Positions 22,719 through 33,198 of a stretch of 64,000 nucleotides of DNA are shown here, in pieces. Positions within the stretch are counted from its first letter, which is position 1. Each line of letters starts with the position of its first letter. The translations under genes and the position numbers were made by a program. Source of the DNA: Lycium barbarum (taxonomy: Eukaryota; Streptophyta; Magnoliopsida; Solanales; Solanaceae). Location of the stretch: NCBI RefSeq assembly GCF_019175385.1, contig NC_083346.1:83590543-83654542 (forward strand), written 5' to 3'. The notes below the pieces were generated by a model. The model was not told where the DNA came from and made no database searches. It saw only the letters and a list, made by a program, of their open reading frames with translations.

Positions 22719-24770
22719 GTATGTAAAGCACGGAGTACAGAAATATGGATCAAAACCGATAGCAAATCAAATGTCAAAGTGGAGTACAAATGGGTAGGTC
22801 AAAATCTATATCGAAATCATATACGTATACATAATGCAAATGAAATCATGCAAACGCTTAGGAACGTGGTCGCCACTCCGACGCTGGCGCCACACACAGC
22901 GTAACACCAGAAGGTTTCAAATCTCCGTACATCCCCGAACACAAACATAATCATAGGTGATCGTATTGCATCACGAGCCATATCACAGCATAACTCCAAA
23001 CGGAACCCGGCCCTATGGCGAAGCCTCGGGAACCGTAACACAGCATACGGCCGAATTATCATAAGGCGCACGAATCAAAACCGGCCCGGGAACCGGCGAA
23101 CGAAGTCATCATAAGGCACGAGCGGAGTCGTGAGCAAACAAATGCAATCCATATTTCAAAATAGCCTCTCAAAACTTAGTAGTCTCATAAGTCATTTCAT
23201 AGTACAAAATAATCAGATACTTAGCCGATATAAAGTTTCATTTATCAAAACTTTTCCAAAATAATATGTGTAGCTCAGAACGTAGCTTAACATATCGAAA
23301 TTGTCGAAACATATCCCATAGACGGGAATTCCAACATCGAAGGTGCCATTCCAAACGTTATTCAAAAGGACAGCCCAATAAGACAAATAGGGCGTCTCGG
23401 GGTTAGCGGGCCCACCTCGAGTCAAAGTGAGGTGGAGAACATATTTTTACGAACATTTAGATGCCAGGGGTCATACATAATCATTTCTAGGTTACCCGAC
23501 CACATTTCGATAGGTTTCGGACGAATGGTGGCATTCTAGCCAAAATAGAACCCTTAGTCTTCAATTGAATTGAATGAATAGTAACTTTTCTGTGGATCGG
23601 GTTTCGAGGAACAGAAATGCTCCGGAAGGTCTCATATTCGACTAACATACTAGGATATGCCAAATGAAGGAGTGGGAAGCTTTACATACCTCACAGATGT
23701 CGTAAGCTCTCCCGAAAGTCCAGTCCCGTTTTGTCAAAAATCTGCAAATGGTCAAAGTTACCAATTGAGATTCTTAGGCTTAAAAATGCCTTTAACTTCA
23801 ATTTTTGCCTACCGAAATTTCGGCAGCATTTCCCCTATAAATCTAACATCCCCGAGGCTTAGCTCGGCTCAAAATACATCCACCACAACAGCCCACACGT
23901 CAACAAACAACACAAACAACAATCAAACCATTCTAGCTTCAAAGATCTACTTTGTTATCTAAGTTGGCAACTTTTCATTCAAACTTTCAAAACTCCAATT
24001 CTACATCTACATAATTGTATTCATTCACTCATTCAAGATTATTCAATCACATTCCAAACACATTCAAAGCCATATACGAAATTGCCCAAGATTCATTACT
24101 TTCCATAATTCTTTCAAAACATCAAAACTTACAACGAACGTTCTAACTTGCGTCGTTTCATTCCGAATTCATTAATATCAACCATAAATCATATTTAAAG
24201 TCTCTAGCACCTTAAATATACAATGATATACATAATGATACCGAAGGTATACGCTTTCCGATAATATCCGAAATCATTTTCCAACGCCAATTTAATTCAT
24301 CAATCAATCATTTACGACACAAGGATCACAACAGCACATTATACCAACTAAACAAGATCAATTCACCTCACTTTCTTCTCCCTATGGCTCACGGCCAACA
24401 CACAATATACACACACACCCACGACTTTCTATTTACATCAAAGTTACGGGATTCTCCCTCTATTTCCAATCCTTAACATATTCACATCAATTCTATAACA
24501 TTAAAGGGTAAGAATTCTCACCTTTTCTTGAAAACCCGACTTGTCGTAAACGTCGTTCTTGCGCCAAACTAATTATACCCCGTTGAAGAGGGCCTTGAGT
24601 ACTTCACAAATATGTGAAAACTTTGGATTTTTGGATCAACAATAGAACTTGGGAATTTCATTTTCTTTTCTTTTTTGGGTTCGGCCGAAGCCCTTTGTGG
24701 GGTGGTTCTTAAAATTTTTGATCTAGTTTTCTTGATAATGGCTAAGCATACATAGTATATATCCTTTTAG

Positions 24771-24795
24771 GGGTCATGTGCATAGCACATGACCC
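24771..24795. promoter_or_regulatory. 25-bp promoter palindrome, D 3' LTR
   Basis: Perfect 11-bp arms GGGTCATGTGC / GCACATGACCC with a 3-base centre. On the minus strand it ends six bases before the TATA sequence GGATATATACTATG. Each arm contains an E-box core (CATGTG/CACATG). Confidence 0.75.
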
Positions 24796-25078
24796 TTTTA
24801 AAGTGGCTTGGGCCAATAGACATGGCCGGCCCCCTTCAATTGTTGGGCTTCAACTTTGGGTCATAATTTTCCTTGGTCCAATTAGTTAAAGTCTCGTTTT
24901 GTAACTCCCGAAACTAATTTCCGTCATTCCAAATTTACCCTCGGCCTTTCCCGATGTCTTGACATTAAGAATTCCATAACCAACATAGTCACATTTACTA
25001 AAACAAATTATGTCCTTCTAACACCCAAGTCGTAATTATTTCTCGATTTCCAATTACACGAAAACACGGGACACAACA

Positions 25079-25210
25079 TTCTCCCCCCTTAAGAACATTC
25101 GTCCCCGAATGTTAAATAAATCTTATGAAGGCTCACAAACATAACGGGAAAACCATTTTATATATAGCACACATGGTCCATCCGTTCACTGGTACAACAA
25201 ATACAAAAGT
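25079..25210 (-). other. Polypurine tract and 3' untranslated region of element D
   Basis: Minus-strand TAAGGGGGGAGAA (25079-25091) abuts the 3' LTR. The perfect palindrome AACATTC-GGGGAC-GAATGTT (25094-25113) lies just upstream of it. About 100 bases of untranslated sequence separate it from the pol stop. Confidence 0.88.
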
Positions 25211-27151
25211 CTAGATTACAAGAGGCGTAGGGAATAAATGGGGGTATCTCTTCTTCATCTCATCCTCCGCCTCCCAAGTCATCTCTTCTCGGTTATTATT
25301 GCGCCACAGGACTTTGACAGAAGGCACCTCCTTAGTGCGCAACCTCCTCACCTGACGATCCAGAATAGATACAGGCTGCTCGTCATAAGACAACTGCTCC
25401 GTCACCTGAAGATCATCTACTGGGAATATCCTGGAAGGATCACCAATACATTTCCGCAACATAGACACATGAAACACCGGGTGTACGGCCTCCAAGTCGG
25501 ATGGTAAGTCTAGCTCATAGGCGACCTCGCCTATCTTTCGAACGATCTGATACGGCCCAATGTACCGGGGGCTCAACTTACCCTTTCTACCGAATCTCAT
25601 GACACCCTTCATGGGCGACACCTTCAGGAATACCCAGTCGCCAATCTGGAACTCTAACGGTCGACGTCGTCTATCAGCATAAGCTTTCTGTCGACTCTGA
25701 GCAGCTAACAGTCGTTCCCGAATAAGCTTCACCTTATCTACAGCTTCCTGGATCACATCCGGCCCAATCAACTTAGTCTCGCCCACGTCAAACCAGCCAA
25801 TAGGAGACCTGCATCTCCTGCCATAAAGGGCCTCGTACGGCGCCATCTGAATGCTGGAGTGATAACTGTTATTGTAAGCAAACTCTATAAGCGGCAAATG
25901 TTCATCCCAGCTGCCCCTGAAATCAATAACGCAGGCCCGCAACATATCCTCGAGCGTCTGAATAGTGCGCTCGGCCTGCCCGTCGGACTGAGGGTGAAAA
26001 GCTGTACTGAGACTCACCTGAGTCCCTAATCCCTCCTGAAATGACCTCCAGAAATTTGCTGTAAACTGGGTACCTCGGTCAGTAATAATAGATATAGGGA
26101 CGACGTGAAGCCTGACTATCTCTCTGATATACAATCTGGCATAGTCCTCAGCCGAATAAGTAGTCCGAACCGGAAGGAAATGGGCTGATTTCGTTAGCCT
26201 GTCAACAACAACCCAGATAGAGTCGTACCTGCGTGGAGTGCGCGGTAATCCAACAACGAAATCCATATTAATCATCTCCCATTTCCAGGCTGGAATTTCC
26301 ATCTCCTGTAATAATCCACCGGGCTTCTGATGCTCGATCTTAACTTGCTGGCAGTTCGGGCACTGACTAACAAACTCAGCAATATCTTTCTTCATGCCGT
26401 CCCACCAATACAAACAGTTGAGGTCCCGATACATTTTAGTGGAACCAGGATGAACAGAATACCGTGCATTATGGGCCTCGCCCATAATCTGCCGCCGTAA
26501 GCCCGCAACGTCCGGTACACAGAATCTGCCGTCATATAATAATACTCCGTCAAGCGAGATCTCAAACTGAGTCTTTGATTTATTAAGGGCCATATCTCTG
26601 TACTGAATCAAAAGAGGATCCTCAAACTGGCGCTGCTTTACCTCCTGAATAATAGATGACTCAGCAACTGGACGAACAGAAATCCCAAAATCTCCAGAAT
26701 CCACCAAACGGACTCCGAGGCTGGCCAGCTGATGAATATCACGAACCAAATCTCTCTTATCAGATGGAGCATCAGCCAGACTGCCCACGGACTTGCGGCT
26801 AAGCGCGTCAGCTACCACATTGGCTTTCCCCGGATGGTACAGAATATCAACGTCGTAGTCCTTTAGTAGCTCAAGCCATCTCCGCTGCCGCAAATTTAGT
26901 TCCTTCTGCCTAAAAATATACTGGAGACTCTTATGGTCCGTATAAATATCAACATGGACCCCATATAAATAATGCCGCCAAATCTTCAAAGCATGAATCA
27001 CCGCGGCCAACTCAAGATCATGAGTGGGATAGTTCTTCTCGTGCGGTCTGAGCTGCCGGGAAGCATAGGCTATGACTCGACCGTGCTGCATCAATACACA
27101 TCCTATCCCAATACCAGAGGCGTCACAATAGACGACATACCCGTCAGATCC
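25211..27151 (-). CDS. RNase H, integrase and chromodomain-like tail of element D (after an in-frame stop)
   Basis: Continues the frame of the upstream Gag-RT after one TAG; the next Met is at 27094. RNase [38 protein letters not shown] and [13 protein letters not shown]. Tether [20 protein letters not shown] zinc domain from [15 protein letters not shown] to CPNCQQ (about 26340-26480). Catalytic triad: Asp in NMDF (26262-26264), Asp in TDRGTQF (about 26078), Glu in DGQAER (about 25970). C-terminal [24 protein letters not shown] and the chromodomain-like [30 protein letters not shown]. No other stop or frameshift was seen. It should process RNA and integrate cDNA if reached by readthrough or supplied in trans. 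Confidence 0.9.
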   Translation of the reverse strand, partial: GSDGYVVYCDASGIGIGCVLMQHGRVIAYASRQLRPHEKNYPTHDLELAAVIHALKIWRHYLYGVHVDIYTDHKSLQYIFRQKELNLRQRRWLELLKDYDVDILYHPGKANVVADALSRKSVGSLADAPSDKRDLVRDIHQLASLGVRLVDSGDFGISVRPVAESSIIQEVKQRQFEDPLLIQYRDMALNKSKTQFEISLDGVLLYDGRFCVPDVAGLRRQIMGEAHNARYSVHPGSTKMYRDLNCLYWWDGMKKDIAEFVSQCPNCQQVKIEHQKPGGLLQEMEIPAWKWEMINMDFVVGLPRTPRRYDSIWVVVDRLTKSAHFLPVRTTYSAEDYARLYIREIVRLHVVPISIITDRGTQFTANFWRSFQEGLGTQVSLSTAFHPQSDGQAERTIQTLEDMLRACVIDFRGSWDEHLPLIEFAYNNSYHSSIQMAPYEALYGRRCRSPIGWFDVGETKLIGPDVIQEAVDKVKLIRERLLAAQSRQKAYADRRRRPLEFQIGDWVFLKVSPMKGVMRFGRKGKLSPRYIGPYQIVRKIGEVAYELDLPSDLEAVHPVFHVSMLRKCIGDPSRIFPVDDLQVTEQLSYDEQPVSILDRQVRRLRTKEVPSVKVLWRNNNREEMTWEAEDEMKKRYPHLFPTPLVI

Positions 27152-27154
27152 CTA
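27152..27154 (-). other. Single nonsense codon in element D pol
   Basis: The minus-strand codon is TAG where D' has GAG (Glu, in ALPEGSDGY at the start of RNase H). It is the only visible defect in the D Gag-Pol frame. Confidence 0.9.
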
Positions 27155-30055
27155 TGGAAGAGCCAAAACTGGTGCTGTAATCAATCTCTCCTTCAGCATC
27201 TGAAAATTGCGCTCGCAGGCATCTGTCCACTGGAATTTTGCTGCTTTCTGGGTAAGCCTCGTCAGTGGTGCTGCAATAGAAGAAAAATCCTCCACAAACC
27301 TGCGATAATACCCAGCCAATCCCAGAAAACTGCACACCTCTGTCGGTGTAGTAGGCCTGGGCCAATTCTGCACAGCCTCAATCGTCTGCGTGTCGACCTG
27401 AATACCATCTGCGCCGACAATATGGCCCAAGAATGCCACAGAAGTCAACCAGAACTCACACTTAGAGAATTTAGCATATAACTTCTGCTGACGGAGGATG
27501 CCAAGTACCGTCCTCAAATGATCTGAATGCTCCTCGGCTGATCGCGAGTAAATCAGAATATCATCGATAAACACAATAACAAACATATCCAGAAAAAGAC
27601 GAAATACCCGGTTCATCAGATCCATAAAGACTGCTGGAGCATTAGTCAGCCCGAAAGACATAACTCTGAACTCATAATGCCCGTACCGGGTCCTGAAAGC
27701 AGTCTTCGGGATATCTGACTCCCGTACTCGCACCTGATGATAACCAGAACGCAGATCTATCTTTGAAAAATGTCTAGCACCCTGCAGCTGGTCAAACAAA
27801 TCATCAATCCGGGGGAGGGGATATTTATTATTTATAGTCACCTTATTAAGCTGTCGGTAGTCGATACACATCCGCAATGACCCATCTTTCTTTCTGACAA
27901 ACAGTACCGGCGCTCCCCAGGGTGATGTGCTGGGTCTAATAAAGCCCTTATCCAGCAAATCTTTCAGCTGCTCCTTCAACTCCTTCAACTCAGCTGGTGC
28001 CATCCTGTACGGAGGAATAGATATAGGCTGCGTATCCGGCATCAACTCTATAGTGAAATCAATCTCCCGCTCAGGCGGAAGGCCAGGAAGCTCGTCAGGA
28101 AAAACATCTGGAAACTCACTGACGACCGGAACGGACTGAAGGGTAGGTACCTCTGCGGCAGTATCGTGCACACGAACCAAATGATAGATATACCCCTTCT
28201 GGATCATCTTCTTAGCCTTGAGGTATGAAATAAACTTACCCCTCGGTGATGCTGTAGATCCAAACCACTCTATGACTGGTTCCCCTGGAAACTGAAAACG
28301 GACTACCTTTTTCTGGCAGTCGACATTAGCATAACAGGAAGACAACCAGTCCATGCCCATAATGACGTCAAACTCAAGCATATCTAACTCTATCAGATCA
28401 GCCTTAGTGCTACGATCATAAATGGTCACAGAACAATCTCTATAGATCTGTCTTGCTATAACAAAATCCCCAACTGGCGTAGCTACCTCAAACGGCTCTA
28501 TAGGCTCAGACACTATCCCAATTTTACTAGCAACAAGCGGGGAGATATATGATAAAGTAGAGCCAGGGTCAATCAATGCATATACAGATCTGGAGAAAAC
28601 CAGCAATGTACCTGTGACGACGTTTGGCGAAGCCTCCTGATCCTGGCGGCTGGCCAAAGCATATATGCGGTTCGAGGGACCGCTAGAACCTGAAGCGCCA
28701 CCGCGGCCTCGACCGCGTCCTGCCGGTGCTGAAATACCTCGCCCTCCAGGGCGTGCAACTGATGGAGCAGAAGAAGAACCGGTGGCAGACCCTGTCTGCT
28801 GAGCAGCACTACCAGAACCGCTAGCCAATGGACAGTCTCTCATAAAGTGGCCCTGACCACCACACGAAAAGCAAGCTCGAGTCGCTCGGTAACACTCCCC
28901 GGGATGAGACTTCCCGCAATGAGGACAACGGGGCCTGGGTGGTCTGGCCTGGCTGGGGCCCCTGGATACCTGCGAACCTGCCACTCTGGAGCTCTGACCG
29001 GCCCCAGATGGTCCTGTACTATCGAATCTCCGGCTGCCTGACTGAGTAATCCGGCCGTACGAAGGAAAATGCCTATCTGACTGCTGCTGCTGAGGCTGTC
29101 CGCCTCGAGAATCTCCAGAATAACCTGCGGACCTAGCCCTCTTGGGCGGCCTCCTATCTCGATCTCTACCAGCAGGATCAGACCTGCGACGGTCCTCCAT
29201 ACCCATCGCATAGGCCTGAAGTCGGGAAATGTCCATGTCTTCCTGCAATGACACTGCCATACAGCTATCAACCAGATACCGGTCCAATCCCATAACATAT
29301 CTGTGCATCCGATCGGACATATCTGCTACCACGGCCGGTGCATATCGGGCCAGAGAATCAAACTCAAGGTTATACTCGCGAACACTCTGACCCCTCTGCT
29401 GCAGACGTAAGAATCGATCAGCCAGAGCCCGCCGTAACTCTGGTGGCAAAAAGTGGCGGGTGAATGCTGTCACAAACTGATCCCAAGTGGCTGGAGGGGC
29501 ACCCTCTCCCCTAGACAGCTCCCAAGTCTCGTACCAGTGGGTAGCCACATCTCGAACCCGGTGCGAAGCCAGCTCAACTGACTCGGTCTCTGAAGCCCTG
29601 ACCAAGTCCAGTGAGCGTCGCATCCCCCGAATAAAGTCATGGGGGTCCTCATCGGGCTTAGACCCGAAGAACTCTGGAGGGCCACATAACAGAAACTCCC
29701 GAACTCTCAGGCTGTCCCGCCTGTCATCGTCATCATCATCCCTCCGCCCGCGTCTGCGAGCCTGCCCTGCCACCAAGGTAGTCAACAACTGTACAACCTC
29801 TCTCAAGGTCCTATCATCCGCCCCTGGCTGAGGAGCTAGAGTCTCGGGTGCGGGTACACGGACCTCTGGAGCTGCTGAAGGTCCTGCTCCAGGCTGTACT
29901 AGTGGGGGTGTAGCAGACCCCTCAGAATGAGGCACATCCTCAGGAAAATCATAAACACGAGCCCGGGTAGCTCGCTGTGCCTGACTAGTCTCTCCAATCC
30001 TCGCCTTGCCCTTCTGGGCCGCCGTTGCCTTCTTCGGAGGCATCACTGCAAACAC
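27155..30055 (-). CDS. gag-pol: Gag, protease and reverse transcriptase of element D
   Basis: 967 open codons; the better start is the second Met (30043), [14 protein letters not shown], matching E and D'. Low-complexity N-terminus with an aspartate run [10 protein letters not shown] at about 105-113. Gag core from [13 protein letters not shown] (about 127) to about 270. CCHC knuckle [14 protein letters not shown] at about 395-408. Protease [11 protein letters not shown] at about 490-500. RT from [12 protein letters not shown] (about 657), with fingers [25 protein letters not shown] and [14 protein letters not shown] (about 830). The connection ends at [10 protein letters not shown], where the TAG occurs. 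The frame is preserved throughout, unlike the relative D'. It is presumably transcribed from the LTR at 30247-33177. Confidence 0.93.
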
Positions 30056-30246
30056 AAAGGCGAGTCAGATCAAAATCATCCTAATAGCACAGCTCTATCG
30101 CACGATCTAAGATTCCAAAGAAAGTAGCATCCTAAATGCCTTTTAGCTTCCCGTTTATAGATGTGGTGCACAACACATCGATAAACAAGACTCTACGAGA
30201 CACGGCCTGTAGACATTCCGAGGACAAACCGCTCTGATACCACTTT
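30056..30246 (-). other. Leader and tRNA-Met priming site of element D
   Basis: The priming site TGGTATCAGAGC (minus strand) is at 30231-30242, with spacer AAAG to the LTR. A 175-base leader follows before gag. It closely resembles the leaders of E and D'. Confidence 0.92.
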
Positions 30247-30759
30247 TGTCACGACCCAGCCCCGTGGGCCGCGACTGGCACCCTACCTGGGTACCCAGAC
30301 CGAATCACACATTCATTTTAAAATCCAAACTTATTTCATAATTTTTCGAAATCATATCAAACATAATTGATATCAAATATGTCTTAAGCGGTCGTGCCAA
30401 ATCAAAATATCATATCAAATACAAACTGAGCGGCGGAATGGACATCGCCGGTCAAAAGTGCAAATATAAGCATAGGGGCCATTTGGGGCCATCATGACAA
30501 ACGGACCGCTTTAAGACCAGAAAACAAAATCAGACCGACATATACAGGACCCTCACCCCACATATATGACTACAGGCCTCTATGAGTTCGAAACAAAAAC
30601 ATATGGCGAGACAGGGCCCCGCCGTACCCAAATAGTCAAATATACAAAACAGATACAAAGCGAAAGGAGTCTGTACCAAAAGTGGACTCCGGATCAAATA
30701 GGAGTACTCCAGAATAGCAAGAAGTGAAGCCTACTGTGGAGGATCACCGATATCTGCAC

Positions 30760-30816
30760 CTGCGGGCATAAAACGCAGCCCCCGAAGAAAGGGGGTCAGT
30801 ACGAAATATGTACTGA
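30760..30816 (-). other. Three-hairpin block in D 5' LTR
   Basis: Same as in the 3' LTR: CTGCG/CGCAG, CCCCC/GGGGG, TCAGTAC/GTACTGA. On the transcript strand it also reads as CTGAC, a pyrimidine-rich run and then CCCGCAG|GT, which resembles a branch point and 3' splice site. Confidence 0.72.
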
Positions 30817-32848
30817 GTATGTAAAGCACGGAGTACAGAAATATGGATCAAAACCGATAGCAAATCAAATGTCAAAGTGGAGTACAAATGGGTAGGTCAA
30901 AATCTATATCGAAATCATATACGTATACATAATGCAAATGAAATCATGCAAACGCTTAGGAACGTGGTCGCCACTCCGACGCTGGCGCCACACACAGCGT
31001 AACACCAGAAGGTTTCAAATCTCCGTACATCCCCGAACACAAACATAATCATAGGTGATCGTATTGCATCACGAGCCATATCACAGCATAACTCCAAACG
31101 GAACCCGGCCCTATGGCGAAGCCTCGGGAACCGTAACACAGCATACGGCCGAATTATCATAAGGCGCACGAATCAAAACCGGCCCGGGAACCGGCGAACG
31201 AAGTCATCATAAGGCACGAGCGGAGTCGTGAGCAAACAAATGCAATCCATATTTCAAAATAGCCTCTCAAAACTTAGTAGTCTCATAAGTCATTTCATAG
31301 TACAAAATAATCAGATACTTAGCCGATATAAAGTTTCATTTATCAAAACTTTTCCAAAATAATATGTGTAGCTCAGAACGTAGCTTAACATATCGAAATT
31401 GTCGAAACATATCCCATAGACGGGAATTCCAACATCGAAGGTGCCATTCCAAACGTTATTCAAAAGGACAGCCCAATAAGACAAATAGGGCGTCTCGGGG
31501 TTAGCGGGCCCACCTCGAGTCAAAGTGAGGTGGAGAACATATTTTTACGAACATTTAGATGCCAGGGGTCATACATAATCATTTCTAGGTTACCCGACCA
31601 CATTTCGATAGGTTTCGGACGAATGGTGGCATTCTAGCCAAAATAGAACCCTTAGTCTTCAATTGAATTGAATGAATAGTAACTTTTCTGTGGATCGGGT
31701 TTCGAGGAACAGAAATGCTCCGGAAGGTCTCATATTCGACTAACATACTAGGATATGCCAAATGAAGGAGTGGGAAGCTTTACATACCTCACAGATGTCG
31801 TAAGCTCTCCCGAAAGTCCAGTCCCGTTTTGTCAAAAATCTGCAAATGGTCAAAGTTACCAATTGAGATTCTTAGGCTTAAAAATGCCTTTAACTTCAAT
31901 TTTTGCCTACCGAAATTTCGGCAGCATTTCCCCTATAAATCTAACATCCCCGAGGCTTAGCTCGGCTCAAAATACATCCACCACAACAGCCCACACGTCA
32001 ACAAACAACACAAACAACAATCAAACCATTCTAGCTTCAAAGATCTACTTTGTTATCTAAGTTGGCAACTTTTCATTCAAACTTTCAAAACTCCAATTCT
32101 ACATCTACATAATTGTATTCATTCACTCATTCAAGATTATTCAATCACATTCCAAACACATTCAAAGCCATATACGAAATTGCCCAAGATTCATTACTTT
32201 CCATAATTCTTTCAAAACATCAAAACTTACAACGAACGTTCTAACTTGCGTCGTTTCATTCCGAATTCATTAATATCAACCATAAATCATATTTAAAGTC
32301 TCTAGCACCTTAAATATACAATGATATACATAATGATACCGAAGGTATACGCTTTCCGATAATATCCGAAATCATTTTCCAACGCCAATTTAATTCATCA
32401 ATCAATCATTTACGACACAAGGATCACAACAGCACATTATACCAACTAAACAAGATCAATTCACCTCACTTTCTTCTCCCTATGGCTCACGGCCAACACA
32501 CAATATACACACACACCCACGACTTTCTATTTACATCAAAGTTACGGGATTCTCCCTCTATTTCCAATCCTTAACATATTCACATCAATTCTATAACATT
32601 AAAGGGTAAGAATTCTCACCTTTTCTTGAAAACCCGACTTGTCGTAAACGTCGTTCTTGCGCCAAACTAATTATACCCCGTTGAAGAGGGCCTTGAGTAC
32701 TTCACAAATATGTGAAAACTTTGGATTTTTGGATCAACAATAGAACTTGGGAATTTCATTTTCTTTTCTTTTTTTGGTTCGGCCGAAGCCCTTTGTGGGG
32801 TGGTTCTTAAAATTTTTGATCTAGTTTTCTTGATAATGGCTAAGCATA

Positions 32849-32893
32849 CATAGTATATATCCTTTTAGGGGTCATGTGCATAGCACATGACCC
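32849..32893 (-). promoter_or_regulatory. Promoter of element D: palindrome plus TATA box
   Basis: Palindrome GGGTCATGTGC-ATA-GCACATGACCC at 32869-32893. The TATA sequence GGATATATACTATG (minus strand) is at 32849-32862, six bases downstream. It lies about 285-330 bases inside the LTR. Confidence 0.65.
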
Positions 32894-33177
32894 TTTTAAA
32901 GTGGCTTGGGCCAATAGACATGGCCGGCCCCCTTCAATTGTTGGGCTTCAACTTTGGGTCATAATTTTCCTTGGCCCAATTAGTTAAAGTCTCGTTTTGT
33001 AACTCCCGAAACTAATTTCCGACATTCCAAATTTACCCTCGGCCTTTCCCGATGTCTTGACATTAAGAATTCCATAACCAACATAGTCACATTTACTAAA
33101 ATCAAATTATGTCCTTCTAACACCCAAGTCGTAATTATTTCTCGATTTCCAATTACACGAAAATACGGGACATAACA

Positions 33178-33182
33178 GAACC
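33178..33182. repeat. Target-site duplication of element D (right)
   Basis: gaacc, identical to 22144-22148. It directly adjoins the E priming site at 33183. Confidence 0.93.
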
Positions 33183-33198
33183 GCTCTGATACCACTTT
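33183..33198 (-). other. tRNA-Met priming site of element E
   Basis: TGGTATCAGAGC on the minus strand (33183-33194) plus the AAAG spacer to the LTR. It is cut off from the rest of the E leader by element D. Confidence 0.92.

Larger units (their letters stand above)
22149..25078 (-). repeat. 3' LTR of element D (2930 bp)
   Basis: Runs from TGTCACGACCCAGCCCCG to GGGACACAACA on the + strand. It contains the hairpin block 22662-22718, a minus-strand AGGTATGTAAAGC block near 23674-23690, a donor-like AGGTGAGAATTC near 24516-24526, the TATA region 24751-24764 and the promoter palindrome 24771-24795. Small reading frames in it recur in the other LTR copies only because LTRs are duplicated. Confidence 0.95.
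22149..33177 (-). mobile_element. Element D: full-length, recently inserted Ty3/Gypsy retrotransposon
   Basis: An 11,029-bp element with LTRs of 2930 and 2931 bp (22149-25078 and 30247-33177) that differ at roughly a dozen sites by eye, and a perfect gaacc duplication (22144-22148 and 33178-33182). It has a priming site, a polypurine tract and a single gag-pol frame interrupted only by one TAG (27152-27154). It sits inside the leader of element E in the same orientation. It is the youngest and best preserved element in the window. Its relative D' lies at 48482-59461. Confidence 0.95.
30247..33177 (-). repeat. 5' LTR of element D (2931 bp)
   Basis: Nearly identical to the 3' LTR of D; the differences are mostly near the ends. 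On the minus strand: start TGTTATGTCCCG at 33177, palindrome 32869-32893, TATA 32849-32862, donor-like AG|GTGAGA near 32618 and AG|GTATGT near 31787, hairpin block 30760-30816, end CGTGACA. Transcription is predicted to start near 32820 (inference from the TATA position). Confidence 0.95.

Noticed and set aside
23213..23425. A 70-codon frame identical at 31311-31523
   Set aside because: It is repeated only because both copies are LTRs of element D; it is not a conserved gene.
22149..25078. LTR boundary sequence TGTCACGACCC as a short inverted-repeat (MITE-like) transposon end
   Set aside because: The same bases are the reverse complement of the LTR 3' terminus GGGTCGTGACA next to priming sites; there are no separate terminal inverted repeats.
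27387..27481. Long antisense frames opposite pol, such as 26972-27481 and 29487-29831
   Set aside because: Shadows of the high-quality Gag-Pol frame on the other strand.
30231..30242. tRNA-Met gene fragment
   Set aside because: Only 12 bases match, exactly at the expected primer-binding position beside an LTR.
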